Positions 21,617 to 31,115 of a stretch of 64,000 nt of DNA are shown here, piece by piece (positions within the stretch are counted from its first letter, which is position 1; every line of letters starts with the position of its first letter). Source of the DNA: Plasmodiophora brassicae (lineage: Eukaryota > Endomyxa: Phytomyxea > Phytomyxea > Plasmodiophorida); NCBI GenBank assembly GCA_036867785.1, contig CP145416.1, forward strand, positions 1,178,001-1,242,000, written 5' to 3'. The notes under the pieces were generated by a model, which was not told the origin of the DNA, searched no databases, and was given only the letters and a program-made list of their open reading frames with translations. The translations under genes and the position numbers were made by a program.

Positions 21617-22299
21617 CTACAGGACTGGGTTACTAGACGACAGTTGCTTCGACTGTTCACGGATCTCCTCAAGGTCCTTGGCGAGTATGGCAACGTAGTC
21701 CTCGTAGTAGATCTTGTCGTTATTGTCATCCTTGGCGACCTTCAGGAACTGCTCCAACTCCTTCTGGCGAAATTTGTACTCGTTCGACGATAGCAGCTGG
21801 ATCATGCTGGGCGCGCAAGCCTATCAGGACGCACCGTCTGCCCGCCGCGAAACGAGATACCCGTACCGGTAGTCGCTGACGAATCCTTTACGTTCGTGAT
21901 CGATGACCTTGAAAGCCTGCAGGACAATGTCCTCGAGGTCGGGCTCGAAGTCACGGTTCTTGATAACGTCGACCATCATCGTTTCGAAACGGTCATACTT
22001 GATGAAATGGGAGTCCTCGTCCTCGCGAATGCGCGGCAGGATCTGCATGACAAGCTCTTCTTCCGTAGGATACGCGCCCATATATCTCATGATGGTCCCA
22101 ACCTCCCTGCAGATCCTATCAGCATCATGACCGTATGGACGACGTTGGACGCCCCGTACTCTTTGACAATAATGCCCTTGCCATCACGGTCAAACAGGTC
22201 AAACGCGTCCTTGATTGCCTGCTTGATTGAGGCATCGGGATCAGCGACGGGTTCCGGCGCCGCGACCGTCTCAACTTCTGGAGCGTCAGCGGACGACAT
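21617..22299 (-). CDS. DRC8: Dynein regulatory complex protein 8 (EF-hand protein, EFCAB2-like)
   Basis: Three exons, 22160-22299, 22107 minus one to 21867 (21867-22106) and 21617-21806, with introns of 53 and 60 nt; 189 residues. It has EF-hand-type helices: KDAFDLFDRDGKGIIVKE, then GAYPTEEELVMQILPRIRED, then AFKVIDHERKGFVSD and YEDYVAILAKDLEEI. Order and length follow DRC8/EFCAB2, a calmodulin-like subunit of the nexin-dynein regulatory complex on axonemal doublets. The first loop (DRDGKG) is the best calcium-binding candidate; the others are degenerate. Its presence implies a motile flagellum. It is convergent with ELL, 110 bp away. Confidence 0.85.
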
Positions 22300-22818
22300 C
22301 AGCGACTAGCCTAGCCGCAGTGGTACAATCCAACGATCCTGGTATAATAATGTCCACCAGTGTATGACGACATCATGGCGATTCTTCCTCCTGTTGTGCT
22401 CGACGTTCGTTCTGCTCTCGCCGTAGCTCTTCATAACGGGCCTAATGGTCGAGCTTAGACCCTTCCAGACTCATCAACGTAAAGCCAGACGCACCCATCT
22501 GTCGCGCCCTGCCTCAGTGTAAAACCGTCGGTAGAGGATGTACGATGACATGAGAATAGCGGGCCTATGTCTCCACTGGGTTCACAATGCACATCGCAGG
22601 TCGGCCCATGGAGGGCATGCACGCACCAGGTATAGCACGTGACTCGTAGCCAACGCACCTGCTCCGGCGTCCACGCCATGCCCTCCCACCGGCAACCGAC
22701 GACCCCACTTGACAAATTGCGAACCTCGATTTGGCTCTACGATTGCCCTATGGGCGGAGCATTCAGGATAACTGGCCTGGATATTCATTAACTACAAGGA
22801 TGCGTTCTTTCGGCGGCG
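22300..22818. other. Intergenic stretch without a supported gene
   Basis: About 520 bp between the DRC8 start and the NEDD1 stop, both on the minus strand. Two overlapping minus-strand frames (22455-22715 and 22582-22788) are rich in Cys, His and Trp but show no start, splice pattern or family, so I do not call them. The right part should contain the DRC8 promoter. Confidence 0.4.
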
Positions 22819-25163
22819 TCAGGGTGCTACGCCCCGGTCTGGGGGCAACCCGAACCGCTGAATATGCGCCCTGAGCTTCGTGTTCTCGGCGCGTTCCGCG
22901 GCGAGCTGGTGACGAAGATATTCGATCTCAGACGCCAGCTGTCGGGCTAGGTCGACCTGTTGGATGTGGAACTGTCTGATCATGTCGACGTGAAGGTTGC
23001 GAATGTCGTCGCGGACGTCAGCCAGGGATTCATCCAGTGCCGCCCGGATAACCTGTCGTAAAGACAATGATGACATGACTCATCACTCATCAGACATCTT
23101 CAAATCGGTGTTACCTCTGTATGAAGGTTCCCTGCCACGCCCCGGTCTGGACCATCGGCGGCTTTTGGCACGGAAGCGCTATTACCCGGCTCAGCTGGAT
23201 GTTGACGGACATCACTTTCCCGATTCCTACTCGCGACCTTGCCCCTTTCCTGTGTTACGGTTCCTTTGACCGGTGAAGCAGTGCCGGCGGAAGAAGGTGG
23301 CACCGAGACCCCAGGGCTGTTGTCAAATGAAATTTGTTCCAGGACCTTCTTTGATAAGATCTCAAGCTCATCCGCAGCTGATTTGGCAGCCGTAGAAAGC
23401 GAAGGGGATTCGTCGCGTCGTTCCGGATAAGACGTGTTTTCAACTGAAATCTGCTCCAGCACCTTCTTTGATAGGACATCCATCTCATCGGCAACTGGTT
23501 TGCCAAACGCAGGAAGTGGTGGCCGCTCATCAGGTCGTTCCGGCAATGCCGAAGGGACGTCTTCGTCGCGGTCAGTACGGTCAAGGTGAACAGAGGTTCG
23601 TGCTGTAACAGGTGTCGAGCTGGAATCGAACCGCAACCTCTGCGATAGCGACCCGCGATCCTGAACAGGTGAGAACAAGCTCGACGGGGAGGTTCGTAAT
23701 GAATCCTGTCAACTCCAGTTAGAAGGGATGTGCTGAATCCGAGTATGATTGCATTCCCCTACTTTGCCGGATGATGGCCGTCCAACTGACCGCAGCTGGG
23801 GACGACTGGCGGCGATGTCCGACCTACCGACTGCAACATTACCGCGATCAATGCGCGTACGGATAGACCTCAGCGAACGAGCTTACGAGAGGCGCTGTGT
23901 ACTGGAGAAAACAGTGATGTCGCAGCGAAAGTGGAAGCCTCTGTACACACATACACTCAGCACGATTCGCAACCGTTTGTAAGGAGTAAGACGTGTTTGC
24001 AACCATTCTTTTCTTTGACGGCAATATCGTTCTGCACCTGCTCTGGTGGAGGCAACGGCACGTAACGAAGAATGTTTGTGAACGAGCCTTTTACAGTCAG
24101 CAGCGGCGCATTCGTTGAGCGTAGATCGTAAATGATAGTTTCGCCTGTACGGGTACGTTAGGCCGTGAGGCAATGAGATACCGATGGCGGAACTGCCTTT
24201 CGTCGTAGTTACAGCAACAACGGTCCCTTCGGATGCGAATCGAATAGTGTTCAGCGGGGCAGACGCTACAATGGGATGCAGTGCACATGCTTTCGAAATA
24301 TCGTAAAAGCGTATGCGCCGATCCAGGCCGCAGGTTGCCAAGAATTCCTGAACGTGCACACGTATCAGGCAAACAAACTGGGAAGGATCAGCGAGTTACC
24401 TTGTTCGTGGGAGAGAATGCCGCCCCCGTTGCAGGTGCAGTATGTGAGTTGGGGAATGCGGCCAGGGTCCGTTTGCTCTTGGCGTCATAAACAGTGACGT
24501 TTCCGGCGTCGTCGGTAGCACAAAGTACAAAGGCGCGCAGTGATGAGAAGCACAGGCACGATACAGCCGCTTTGGCTTTCAGTTCGCCGACCACGCCGCC
24601 GTGCACCAAACTGTGAACCGCGATCGGTCCTGTCGACCTCGCCGAAGCGACGTACCTGAGGGGACCTGTCACTCAACGCTGTGCACCCAGCCGTCAGGCA
24701 TACGAATCATCACTGCTGATCGCGACGTGTCGAACAGCATCGTCGCCATCCTTAAAGGTGAACGCCAGCTGCCCACTGCTGGCATTCCACGCCTTCACCG
24801 TTCCGTTGCTGAACCCGGCGCAAACGAACCGCGCCGACTTGGGCGCCAACGCCACACATCGAATGCCAGGCGCCTAGCACACACACACACAGTATGACGA
24901 AACAGTATTTCCATGGACAGCGTCTAGTGGACCTGGATCATGTACAACGGTTCGTTTTCCTTGACGGAATGCACGTACAGCGTGTCCTCGTCGCAGGACA
25001 CGACCCGGGTTTCGGCAGCGTCCATGCAGGTGACAGCAGGGGACCGAGCGCCGGCCCTCAAACGGTTCCTCTGCCACGCATCTGGCGGCTGGCCAGCGTC
25101 GCACGACACCACCGAGATGCCACCATCGGCATCCGCCCCGAGCAGCAACGCACGCCACGCCAT
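22819..25163 (-). CDS. NEDD1: NEDD1 (GCP-WD), gamma-tubulin ring complex recruiter
   Basis: A multi-exon gene read leftwards. The N-terminal half is WD40: CVALAPKSARFVCAGFSNGT with VKAWNASSGQ, then CFSSLRAFVLCATDDAGN, TVYDAKSKRTLAAFPNSH and FLATCGLDRRIRFYDISK. A low-complexity linker follows with two copies of a segment containing LSKKVLEQIS. The last exon is the diagnostic NEDD1 C-terminus: RAALDESLADVRDDIRNLHV, then MIRQFHIQQVDLARQLASEI. NEDD1 docks gamma-tubulin complexes at centrosomes and spindles through this helical end. The ATG at 25163 is tentative because the frame is open upstream. Exon 1 ends at MIQ and joins APGIRC across an intron holding a CA repeat. Confidence 0.85.
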
Positions 25164-25281
25164 CGCGTCGGGCCCCCGGTTCGAAATGGAACGACCGGCG
25201 CTGCAAAAGCCGGGGCCAGTTCCCGGGCCAAACCAGCACGACGTGTGGAAGACTTTCCGAAACGTGGGCCCAGTTTTTGGT

Positions 25282-25782
25282 TCATTGAAATTCGGATGCG
25301 GGGTCGATGGATGGGGGCGGGATCGCTTGCTTCAGGTCCGCCTGCATGTGTCTGGCGATACTGGCGAAGTCGTCGCGGGTGATCTCGAGAAACCCATACC
25401 GGGGCGGGCGCAGGTATTCGCTGAGGTGCGCGCGTTCGCTCTCCGGGACGAACCCGATGTCACGGACGATGGATCGGGCCGGGATCGGCCGACAATCGAC
25501 ATAGTTGACGTTGATGCGGAATTTGGCGGGGCGGCCTTTGACGGCGTCGAGCTCGGCGACGTTCTCGATCTCGTACGGGGTTGGGCTCGTGACCTTGCCG
25601 ACGGCCGTGAACGATCGCACCCAGTCCGTCCCTACCGGGCCGACCCGCGATGAGTAGTACATGAGCCACGATCCCTTCACAATGCGCCGCAGCGACACGA
25701 TCCGGTGGTACATGGCGAACCCGCCGGCGACGCACCGCTCGACATCGCTGCGCGGCAGAAACCCGATAAAGCATCGCGGCAT
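25282..25782 (-). CDS. EVE-domain protein (UPF0310-like)
   Basis: A single exon of 166 residues from ATG 25782 to TGA 25282-25284. The whole protein matches the EVE (PUA-like) layout: MPRCFIGFLPRSDVERCVAG, then GSWLMYYSSRVG, then FTAVGKV, GRPAKFRINVNYVDCRPIPA and RYGFLEITRDDFASIARHM. EVE domains bind modified nucleotides and are close to YTH readers. This stand-alone form is common in bacteria, where some members sit in defence or RNA-modification settings. Length fits the family. The NEDD1 start follows 118 bp later on the same strand. Whether it came by transfer from bacteria cannot be judged here. Confidence 0.8.
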   Translation of the reverse strand: MPRCFIGFLPRSDVERCVAGGFAMYHRIVSLRRIVKGSWLMYYSSRVGPVGTDWVRSFTAVGKVTSPTPYEIENVAELDAVKGRPAKFRINVNYVDCRPIPARSIVRDIGFVPESERAHLSEYLRPPRYGFLEITRDDFASIARHMQADLKQAIPPPSIDPASEFQ

Positions 25783-26601
25783 TGAATATTGTTGCTGCGG
25801 TGTCTCTGTCAGCCTGTCACCCCCTCTGCGCGATGCAAGTCCGCCAGTACGCCCGGGAGCTACATGACGGTGACACCTCGTGACGCAGGCCTGGCCGAGC
25901 GGCACGCTGCTGAGCAGTTACCGTTGCCCCAACCCCTCGCAACAGGCGCCAGAAGTACCTTACCGGATGCTGGGATCCCAGGTGCTACCTTGCTGGATCG
26001 GGCTCCGTCTCTGTCGTGTTCAACGTTGCTGGGCAAGGTGTGCCGCGGCCAGGCATTGGTACCTACTGATCCGTGCGCGGACCTGTCGTGCACCGGCGGC
26101 ACGTCTTGAATGGAGCCGGAAAGCGTCCTTGCTGCGTGCGATGAGATTTCGTTCGCGCTAACGGAACCGGGCGTACTGATTGGCGACGGCGTCGTTCGTA
26201 TCCACGTGAGGGGTGATTCGAAGCCGGTCCACGTACGCGCCGTCCACACCGACGGATATGCGGTAGGCGTCGTTGGGTTGGTCCTCCAACTGGATCCTGA
26301 CGTCTCGCGTTGTAGATCGTCGAGCGTGATGACATGCCTGGGAAATGGCGAGGCAGCGGTCCTGTATACGAAAGCATGACTTCGCTTCTGATGGCGGAAC
26401 GTCCCGCGTTCCATGCCATGTTTGCAGAGCGCCTGCGAACTGCCCTTGAAGACGTTGTTGCCCAGGCCGACAACGTCCATTGAGCCAGTACGCCTCTAGC
26501 AAGGTTCGTACGTCGTCTGACGAGCCGTGGCCGTGATGTCATTCTGAGTACGATCTCTGTTCAGCCGTGCATGCCCGGGCAGGGCGAACCGACCGTCAGG
26601 A
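25783..26601 (+). CDS. Possible small hypothetical gene, structure unresolved
   Basis: The plus strand carries two coherent frames: 26110-26379 (MEPESVLAACDEISFALTEP, then HVRAVHTDGYAVGVVGLVLQ) and 26391-26483 (MAERPAFHAMFAERLRTALE). An earlier frame starts at 25864. The minus strand across 26158-26502 is also open and reads reasonably (RISVGVDGAYVDRLRITPHV), so strand is not certain. I could not find splice sites linking the pieces in a clean phase. There is no recognised domain. Treat as a placeholder for at most one short gene in this 800-bp interval. Confidence 0.3.
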
Positions 26602-27603
26602 TTATGTATTTCGATGCTGCGCCTCGTGGAGGCCAGCGACCAGCAAGGCCAGGTCACCATCGGTCAGCTTTCGTATGTCGCCGATTAGCTGCAGGACGGT
26701 CGCCAGGATGGTGGCCTCCATGATGACGCTGACCGTTTCAAAGACCACTAGGTCGCTTGATGGGCACGCTGCAATCGAATAGATACGATAAGCTCCGTTT
26801 GAGGCCGCGTATAAACTAGCGGGATAATATCAGGACACTGCATCGAACACTGCCGCTTGGTGCCCCTTCTGTACCTGTACAGGGCCAGCAGCGAGATCCG
26901 GTAGAATTTGGCGCCGACGTATGCGACGACCGGGACGATTGAGACGGCAACGACGATGACGTACTGAACGGTGCCGCCGGTCAGAGGCCATAGGAGATAG
27001 ATCACGGTGTACCACAAGACAATCGTGTCGATGCCAGCCAGGATCAAGACTGCCCTACTGTGCCGGTACGCGGTCAGTGCACTCCCATTATCGTCCTGAG
27101 CTGCTTCGTCTGAGGCATCGGGTGCGTGTTGTCGCACGCTTAGCACCGTCGAGGTTCCCGTTAGGCGGGGCGACAATCCAACGTTAATCTCCTGCCTTAT
27201 CTGGCTCTGTTGCGACGTGTACGGCACAGCCACCTGTGTCACGGTGAGTGTTCGTTAACCGGATTGCATTGTACTGGTGTGAACATGCTAATACAGGCGG
27301 TGGGTTGGAGTCTTGCGTGTTCTGCTCAATCAACTGTTCCTGCATCATGCGAGATGATGCCACGTCGCTGGCATGACTATCGGGTCGCACGACCAGTTGC
27401 ACAATAGCGCCGTCGACGACGCCGTTGGCTGCCAGCGCTGCGTTATCGCTAAGCTCGCGCCCGGCGAGAATGATTCGTTGGAGATGCAGCGGGACACTGA
27501 GCTGTTGCTCGATGCCACGTTTCAAGTCGAGCACCGTCCCTGACTCGTCCACGCTGTGCACCGTCACCGTCCGACCGGACACGCTGCGTACAGACACCAG
27601 CAT
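26602..27603 (-). CDS. Ubiquitin-like domain plus four-TM membrane protein (paralogue A)
   Basis: Starts at ATG 27603 with a ubiquitin-like fold of about 75 residues: MLVSVRSVSGRTVTVHSVDE, then LDLKRGIEQQLSVPLHLQRI, then LAGRELSDNAAL. It continues through a Gln-rich linker and an intron (NPPP joined to VAVPYTSQQ). Four hydrophobic segments follow: AVLILAGIDTIVLWYTVIYL, TVQYVIVVAVSIVPVVAYVG, a third after AYRIYSIAA, and a fourth around VIMEATILATVLQLI. The protein ends DLALLVAGLHEAQHRNT. The Ubl lacks the terminal Gly-Gly needed for conjugation, so it is probably a built-in domain. A 51-nt stop-free stretch (27096-27146) may be exon or intron; see paralogue C. Function unknown; the fold is membrane-embedded. 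Confidence 0.75.
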
Positions 27604-27914
27604 GCTGCTGTACGTTGGTCGTTAACCGACGCGTGCTGACTGGCCTTGTCATGAAATGACTCATTCATGGATCGGCCACACCCGCCATCGTTCTCTTGTG
27701 GTGTGCGCCGAGCAAGGTCCGGAATCGCTAGAGAATCGCGACATACTGGAACTGGATCTATTCGTATGTGCCGACGTCAATCAGAGTCGGCACGATGTTA
27801 TAACTGAGGTGTTTAACCTACGCTCCTGCGTTTCATGGCTAGTCAGTAAGATGACCTCTAGGAACAAGGGTAGGCAAAGAGCCGTCTGCCTCAGGTCTTC
27901 TGATGAACCATCAT
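27604..27914. other. Intergenic stretch
   Basis: About 310 bp between the start of paralogue A and the stop of paralogue B, both minus strand. It should hold the promoter of A. I see no other feature. Confidence 0.5.
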
Positions 27915-28616
27915 TTATTTGGAGTACATCCTCTGGCAGTCATGCATGCCTAGACGGAGGGCGAGCTGATCCTCGGGCATCACCCGGTGTAGCACGTAGG
28001 CGAACCTGGCGACGGCCACTAGAATGATTAATTGGACGACCGCGCTGATGACGCCGATGCCAGCGACGACAATGTTGTCAAGCATAACGGTCACCATGAA
28101 GGTCCTGAATGCCGTTATGCCAACCAGGTAAACTCTGCAACCGCGCCCTTAGCCAACGCATTCGCTTATTGACCACTGTGGCTTACAGGTACAGATGAAG
28201 GCACGCCGGCCTGTACTGCCTGATGCCGATCCACCCAGCGCAAGGTGAGACGACAACGACAAGACCTGCCGCGGCAATCCTCCACGATGCCATCCAGGTC
28301 GTCTGCCACGCGACGATGTAGAACAGGGTCCACAAGCCGATTGTGTCGATAAGGACGAGCGGCATCACGTTCCGCTGGTAGGAATACGCCATTGACGCGT
28401 CCGACTCGGGGACCGCCGCGTTCACCTTGACGACTTCTTTCTGCCCATTCAGTCATCGCATTCGGAAGCGCATCGTATCACTAAAACGGTTACGCTTACA
28501 GGCCCTATTACGTTTTCTTCCAGATCAGGCATGCCAGCGGCTCCCATACTGTGCCGTTTGATGAACAGGTGATGAATGGGGGTCGCGCGCCCTCTGCCCG
28601 GCTCATTAACGACCAT
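27915..28616 (-). CDS. Four-TM membrane protein without Ubl domain (paralogue B)
   Basis: Three exons: ATG 28616 through DLEEN, then KEVVKVNAAVPESDAS to HLYL, then VYLVGITAFRTFMVTVMLD to the TAA at 27915-27917. Its membrane part follows paralogues A and C: VLIDTIGLWTLFYIVAW, LVVVVSPCAGWIGIRQYRPA, VVAGIGVISAVVQLIILVAV and an ending RVMPEDQLALRLGMHDCQ. In place of a ubiquitin-like domain it has a short, basic N-terminus (MVVNEPGRGRATPIHHLFIK). The last intron sits at the same point of the protein as in A and C, supporting common descent. It stands only 26 bp upstream of the stop of paralogue C on the same strand. Confidence 0.7.
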
Positions 28617-28642
28617 GGCACGCGACCTTTGCAAGCTTGTAT

Positions 28643-29644
28643 TTATACACTGGACTGTGAATGTCGTTGTTGGACCTCGTGGACGCCGGCGACCAGCAGG
28701 GTCAAGTCACTGCCGGCCAGCTGTCGTATGACGCGGATGAATCGCAGAGTAATCGCCAGGATAATGAATTCCATGACGACGCCGATCGACTCGAAGAAGA
28801 CAACGATGCCGCCGGATGAGTACGCGGCGATCAAATAGATACGATACACCGCGTTGACGGCCACGTAGGCACTGCACGGGTGGATCCCATCAGGGCACGA
28901 GATGACGCTTGGGGTGACGTTTCTACCTGTATAGGGCTAGCAACCCGGTCCGGTAGAATTTGGCGCCGACGTACCCGACGAACGGGACGATGAAGGCGGC
29001 AACGAGGACGACGTACTGGACGATGCCGCCGACAAGCGGCAGCCGAAGGAAGATCAGCGCGTACCACAGGACGAACGTGTCGATGAGGACGAACATGATC
29101 ACCGTCTTGCTGTGCACGTACGCTGACAGCGCTTTCATATCGTCGTCCTGCGTTGCGCGTCAGACGCAGCGGTGGCGCATGGCGCATGCTTAGTACCGCC
29201 GAGGTTGTCGACATGTGCGACGACACACCCGCGTTCAGCCGTTGCATCACCTGGATCTGCTCCAACGTGTACGGCACAGCCACCTGCGCAGGGGTGAACG
29301 TTCACCAAAGGGATATGCTGTAATGGTCTTCTTACAGGTTGCCCGTTGGGGTCGTGGGCCGCCTGCTCGATCTCGTGTTCCTGCATCATGCGAGCGAACG
29401 CTTCGTCGCTGACAGGTCTATCGGGTCGCACGACAAGTTGCACGAGGGTGCTGTCGACGATGCCGCTGGCGGCCAGCGTAGCGTTATCGTCAAGCTCTCG
29501 CCCGGCGTAAATGATTCGCTGCAGGTGCGAGGGGACATTGTGCTGGTGCTCGATGCTTCGCTTCAGGTCGAGAACCGCCCCCGATTCGTCGACGTTGTGC
29601 ACCGCCAGCGTCTGACCAGTCACGCTGCGTACCGACACCAGCAT
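28643..29644 (-). CDS. Ubiquitin-like domain plus four-TM membrane protein (paralogue C)
   Basis: ATG 29644 opens a Ubl domain almost identical in plan to paralogue A (MLVSVRSVTGQTLAVHNVDE, then LQRIIYAGRELDDNATLAAS). After QPVAVPYTLEQIQVMQRLN the frame breaks unless a 49-nt intron at 29148-29196 is removed, giving STTSA joined to DDDMKALSAYVHSK. Four membrane segments follow (VIMFVLIDTFVLWYALIFL, VQYVVLVAAFIVPFVGYVG, one near YRIYLIAAYSSGGIVVFF and one at MEFIILAITLRFI). The end reads LAGSDLTLLVAGVHEVQQRH. No conjugation-type Gly-Gly end is present. It shares a 393-bp divergent upstream region with paralogue D. Confidence 0.75.
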
Positions 29645-30037
29645 TGTTGCTGTCTGCTGGTCGTTAACCGGCACGCGTGCCACAGTGCCCTGTCACGAAA
29701 TGACTCATTCATCGACCGTGCATTCCGCCATCGTCCGTCGCGAGATACCCCTTCAGTCAGCGTCCACAGGTGTGTCTCGAATTTCCAGACAAACGACGGC
29801 AATGGCAACCGCCATTTTCTGTCTCCTTTACCCAATGCCGGCTTCCCTTCAGGGTGTATCAGCTGGGTCAGATCCGGGGTCCACAATGACTCACGACTAC
29901 GACAGATGGTCCAATGTCTTGGAAGTGGCGTTGGGCCAGTTGAGTCAACCCGGCGACAAACGAGAATTTCCCACTGTAATTGCAGATCGAGTGTCGCACC
30001 GACGATCGCAGCCGGCTCTGCGGCCGCTGGTCCGCCT
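29645..30037. promoter_or_regulatory. Shared divergent upstream region of paralogues C and D
   Basis: 393 bp between two head-to-head starts. It should carry both promoters; I can name no specific site. Short frames inside it look like chance. Confidence 0.4.
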
Positions 30038-30922
30038 ATGCGCCTGAACCTTCGTAGCGTGACCGGGCAAACGATTGTCGTCGATGGGATCGACGCCACA
30101 GGGACCGTTGCGGATCTGAAGAAGACCATCGAGACGCAGCAGAACATCCCACGGGAGTTGCAGCGGTTGATCTATCGAGGTCGGGAGCTGTGCGACGGCA
30201 AGGCGATTGCCGAATCGGGCGTGGCAGATGACGACGTTCTGCACCTTGTCATGCGCCCGCAGCGCGAGCTGACGGATGCCGACGTTGCTGAACTGCTCCA
30301 GGACGACGATTCAGCGCCTCACCCGCCGTCCATGGTCATTCACATGACGCCCTTGTACCAGGTGACGGCGCTGATACCTGCGCGTCCCCTATCAGTTGAC
30401 CCTGACTATGCTTCGTAGGTGCCGGACCGCTTCGACCATGGATTATCGGGCCTGTCGCTTCGTGCACGGAAAGTCTACAAGCGGTCGTTGGACGTCCGGA
30501 TCCTGGCCATCACGAACTTTGTCATCCTATGGGTATCCATGCTGATGTACAGCCCGATCCTGGTCCTGGTGTCGCTGTTCTCCTTAATGGCATACTGTAC
30601 GTATTGTAGTCGCCTCGTCAGCCGGGCATCGACTGATCCCATGTCGGTAGTCGGAGCGGCGACGTACCGGGTCTGGATACTGTACGCGTACCAGGTGGTG
30701 ACGGTGGCGATCGCGTCGTTCACGATGGTGAGGATGGGGCAGAACCGTATCGCCTGGTTCGTTGGCATGGTGGTGTTCCTCGTGCACGCCCACATTATCG
30801 TCCAAGTCCAGCTGTTCATCTGGGCCATACACAAGCTGTCGCCCGAGGAGGTTGTCCAGCTCAGGACGCTCGAGCACCCCCGTGGTGACCTTCCTCTCCA
30901 GCCTGCTGAGCCTGCCGCCTAG
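30038..30922 (+). CDS. Ubiquitin-like domain plus four-TM membrane protein (paralogue D)
   Basis: Two exons, 30038-30361 and 30419-30922, joined in phase 0 by a 57-nt intron. The Ubl domain reads MRLNLRSVTGQTIVVDGIDA, then ADLKKTIETQQNIPRELQRL, then IYRGRELCDGKAIAESGVAD. The membrane part has four segments: VRILAITNFVILWVSMLMY, SPILVLVSLFSLMAYCTYC, YRVWILYAYQVVTVAIASF and IAWFVGMVVFLVHAHIIVQV. It ends with a loop (HKLSPEEVVQLRTLEHPRGD) comparable to the C-termini of A to C. It is more divergent than A and C from one another. 268 residues plus stop. Confidence 0.75.
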
Positions 30923-31115
30923 TCGACAGTAAACCACAATATCGGAGCACCCGGGAGCCGGGTTGTGATATGTCGCCCAGTGGGACTCATGCGTGGTGAG
31001 CCCTGCCCCTGTCCCGTTGACTCAACAGATTGAGGGGAAGGCACACAGGTGTCAGTGCAACTGTGAAGTATCGACCCGACACAAGTAACTAGTCGAATCT
31101 TTTCACAGGCGCGCT

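Noticed and set aside
23600-23660. tRNA-like T-loop (GGTTCGATTCC on the minus strand)
   Set aside because: The flanking bases do not form a T-stem and no acceptor stem or anticodon arm is seen; it lies inside NEDD1 coding sequence.
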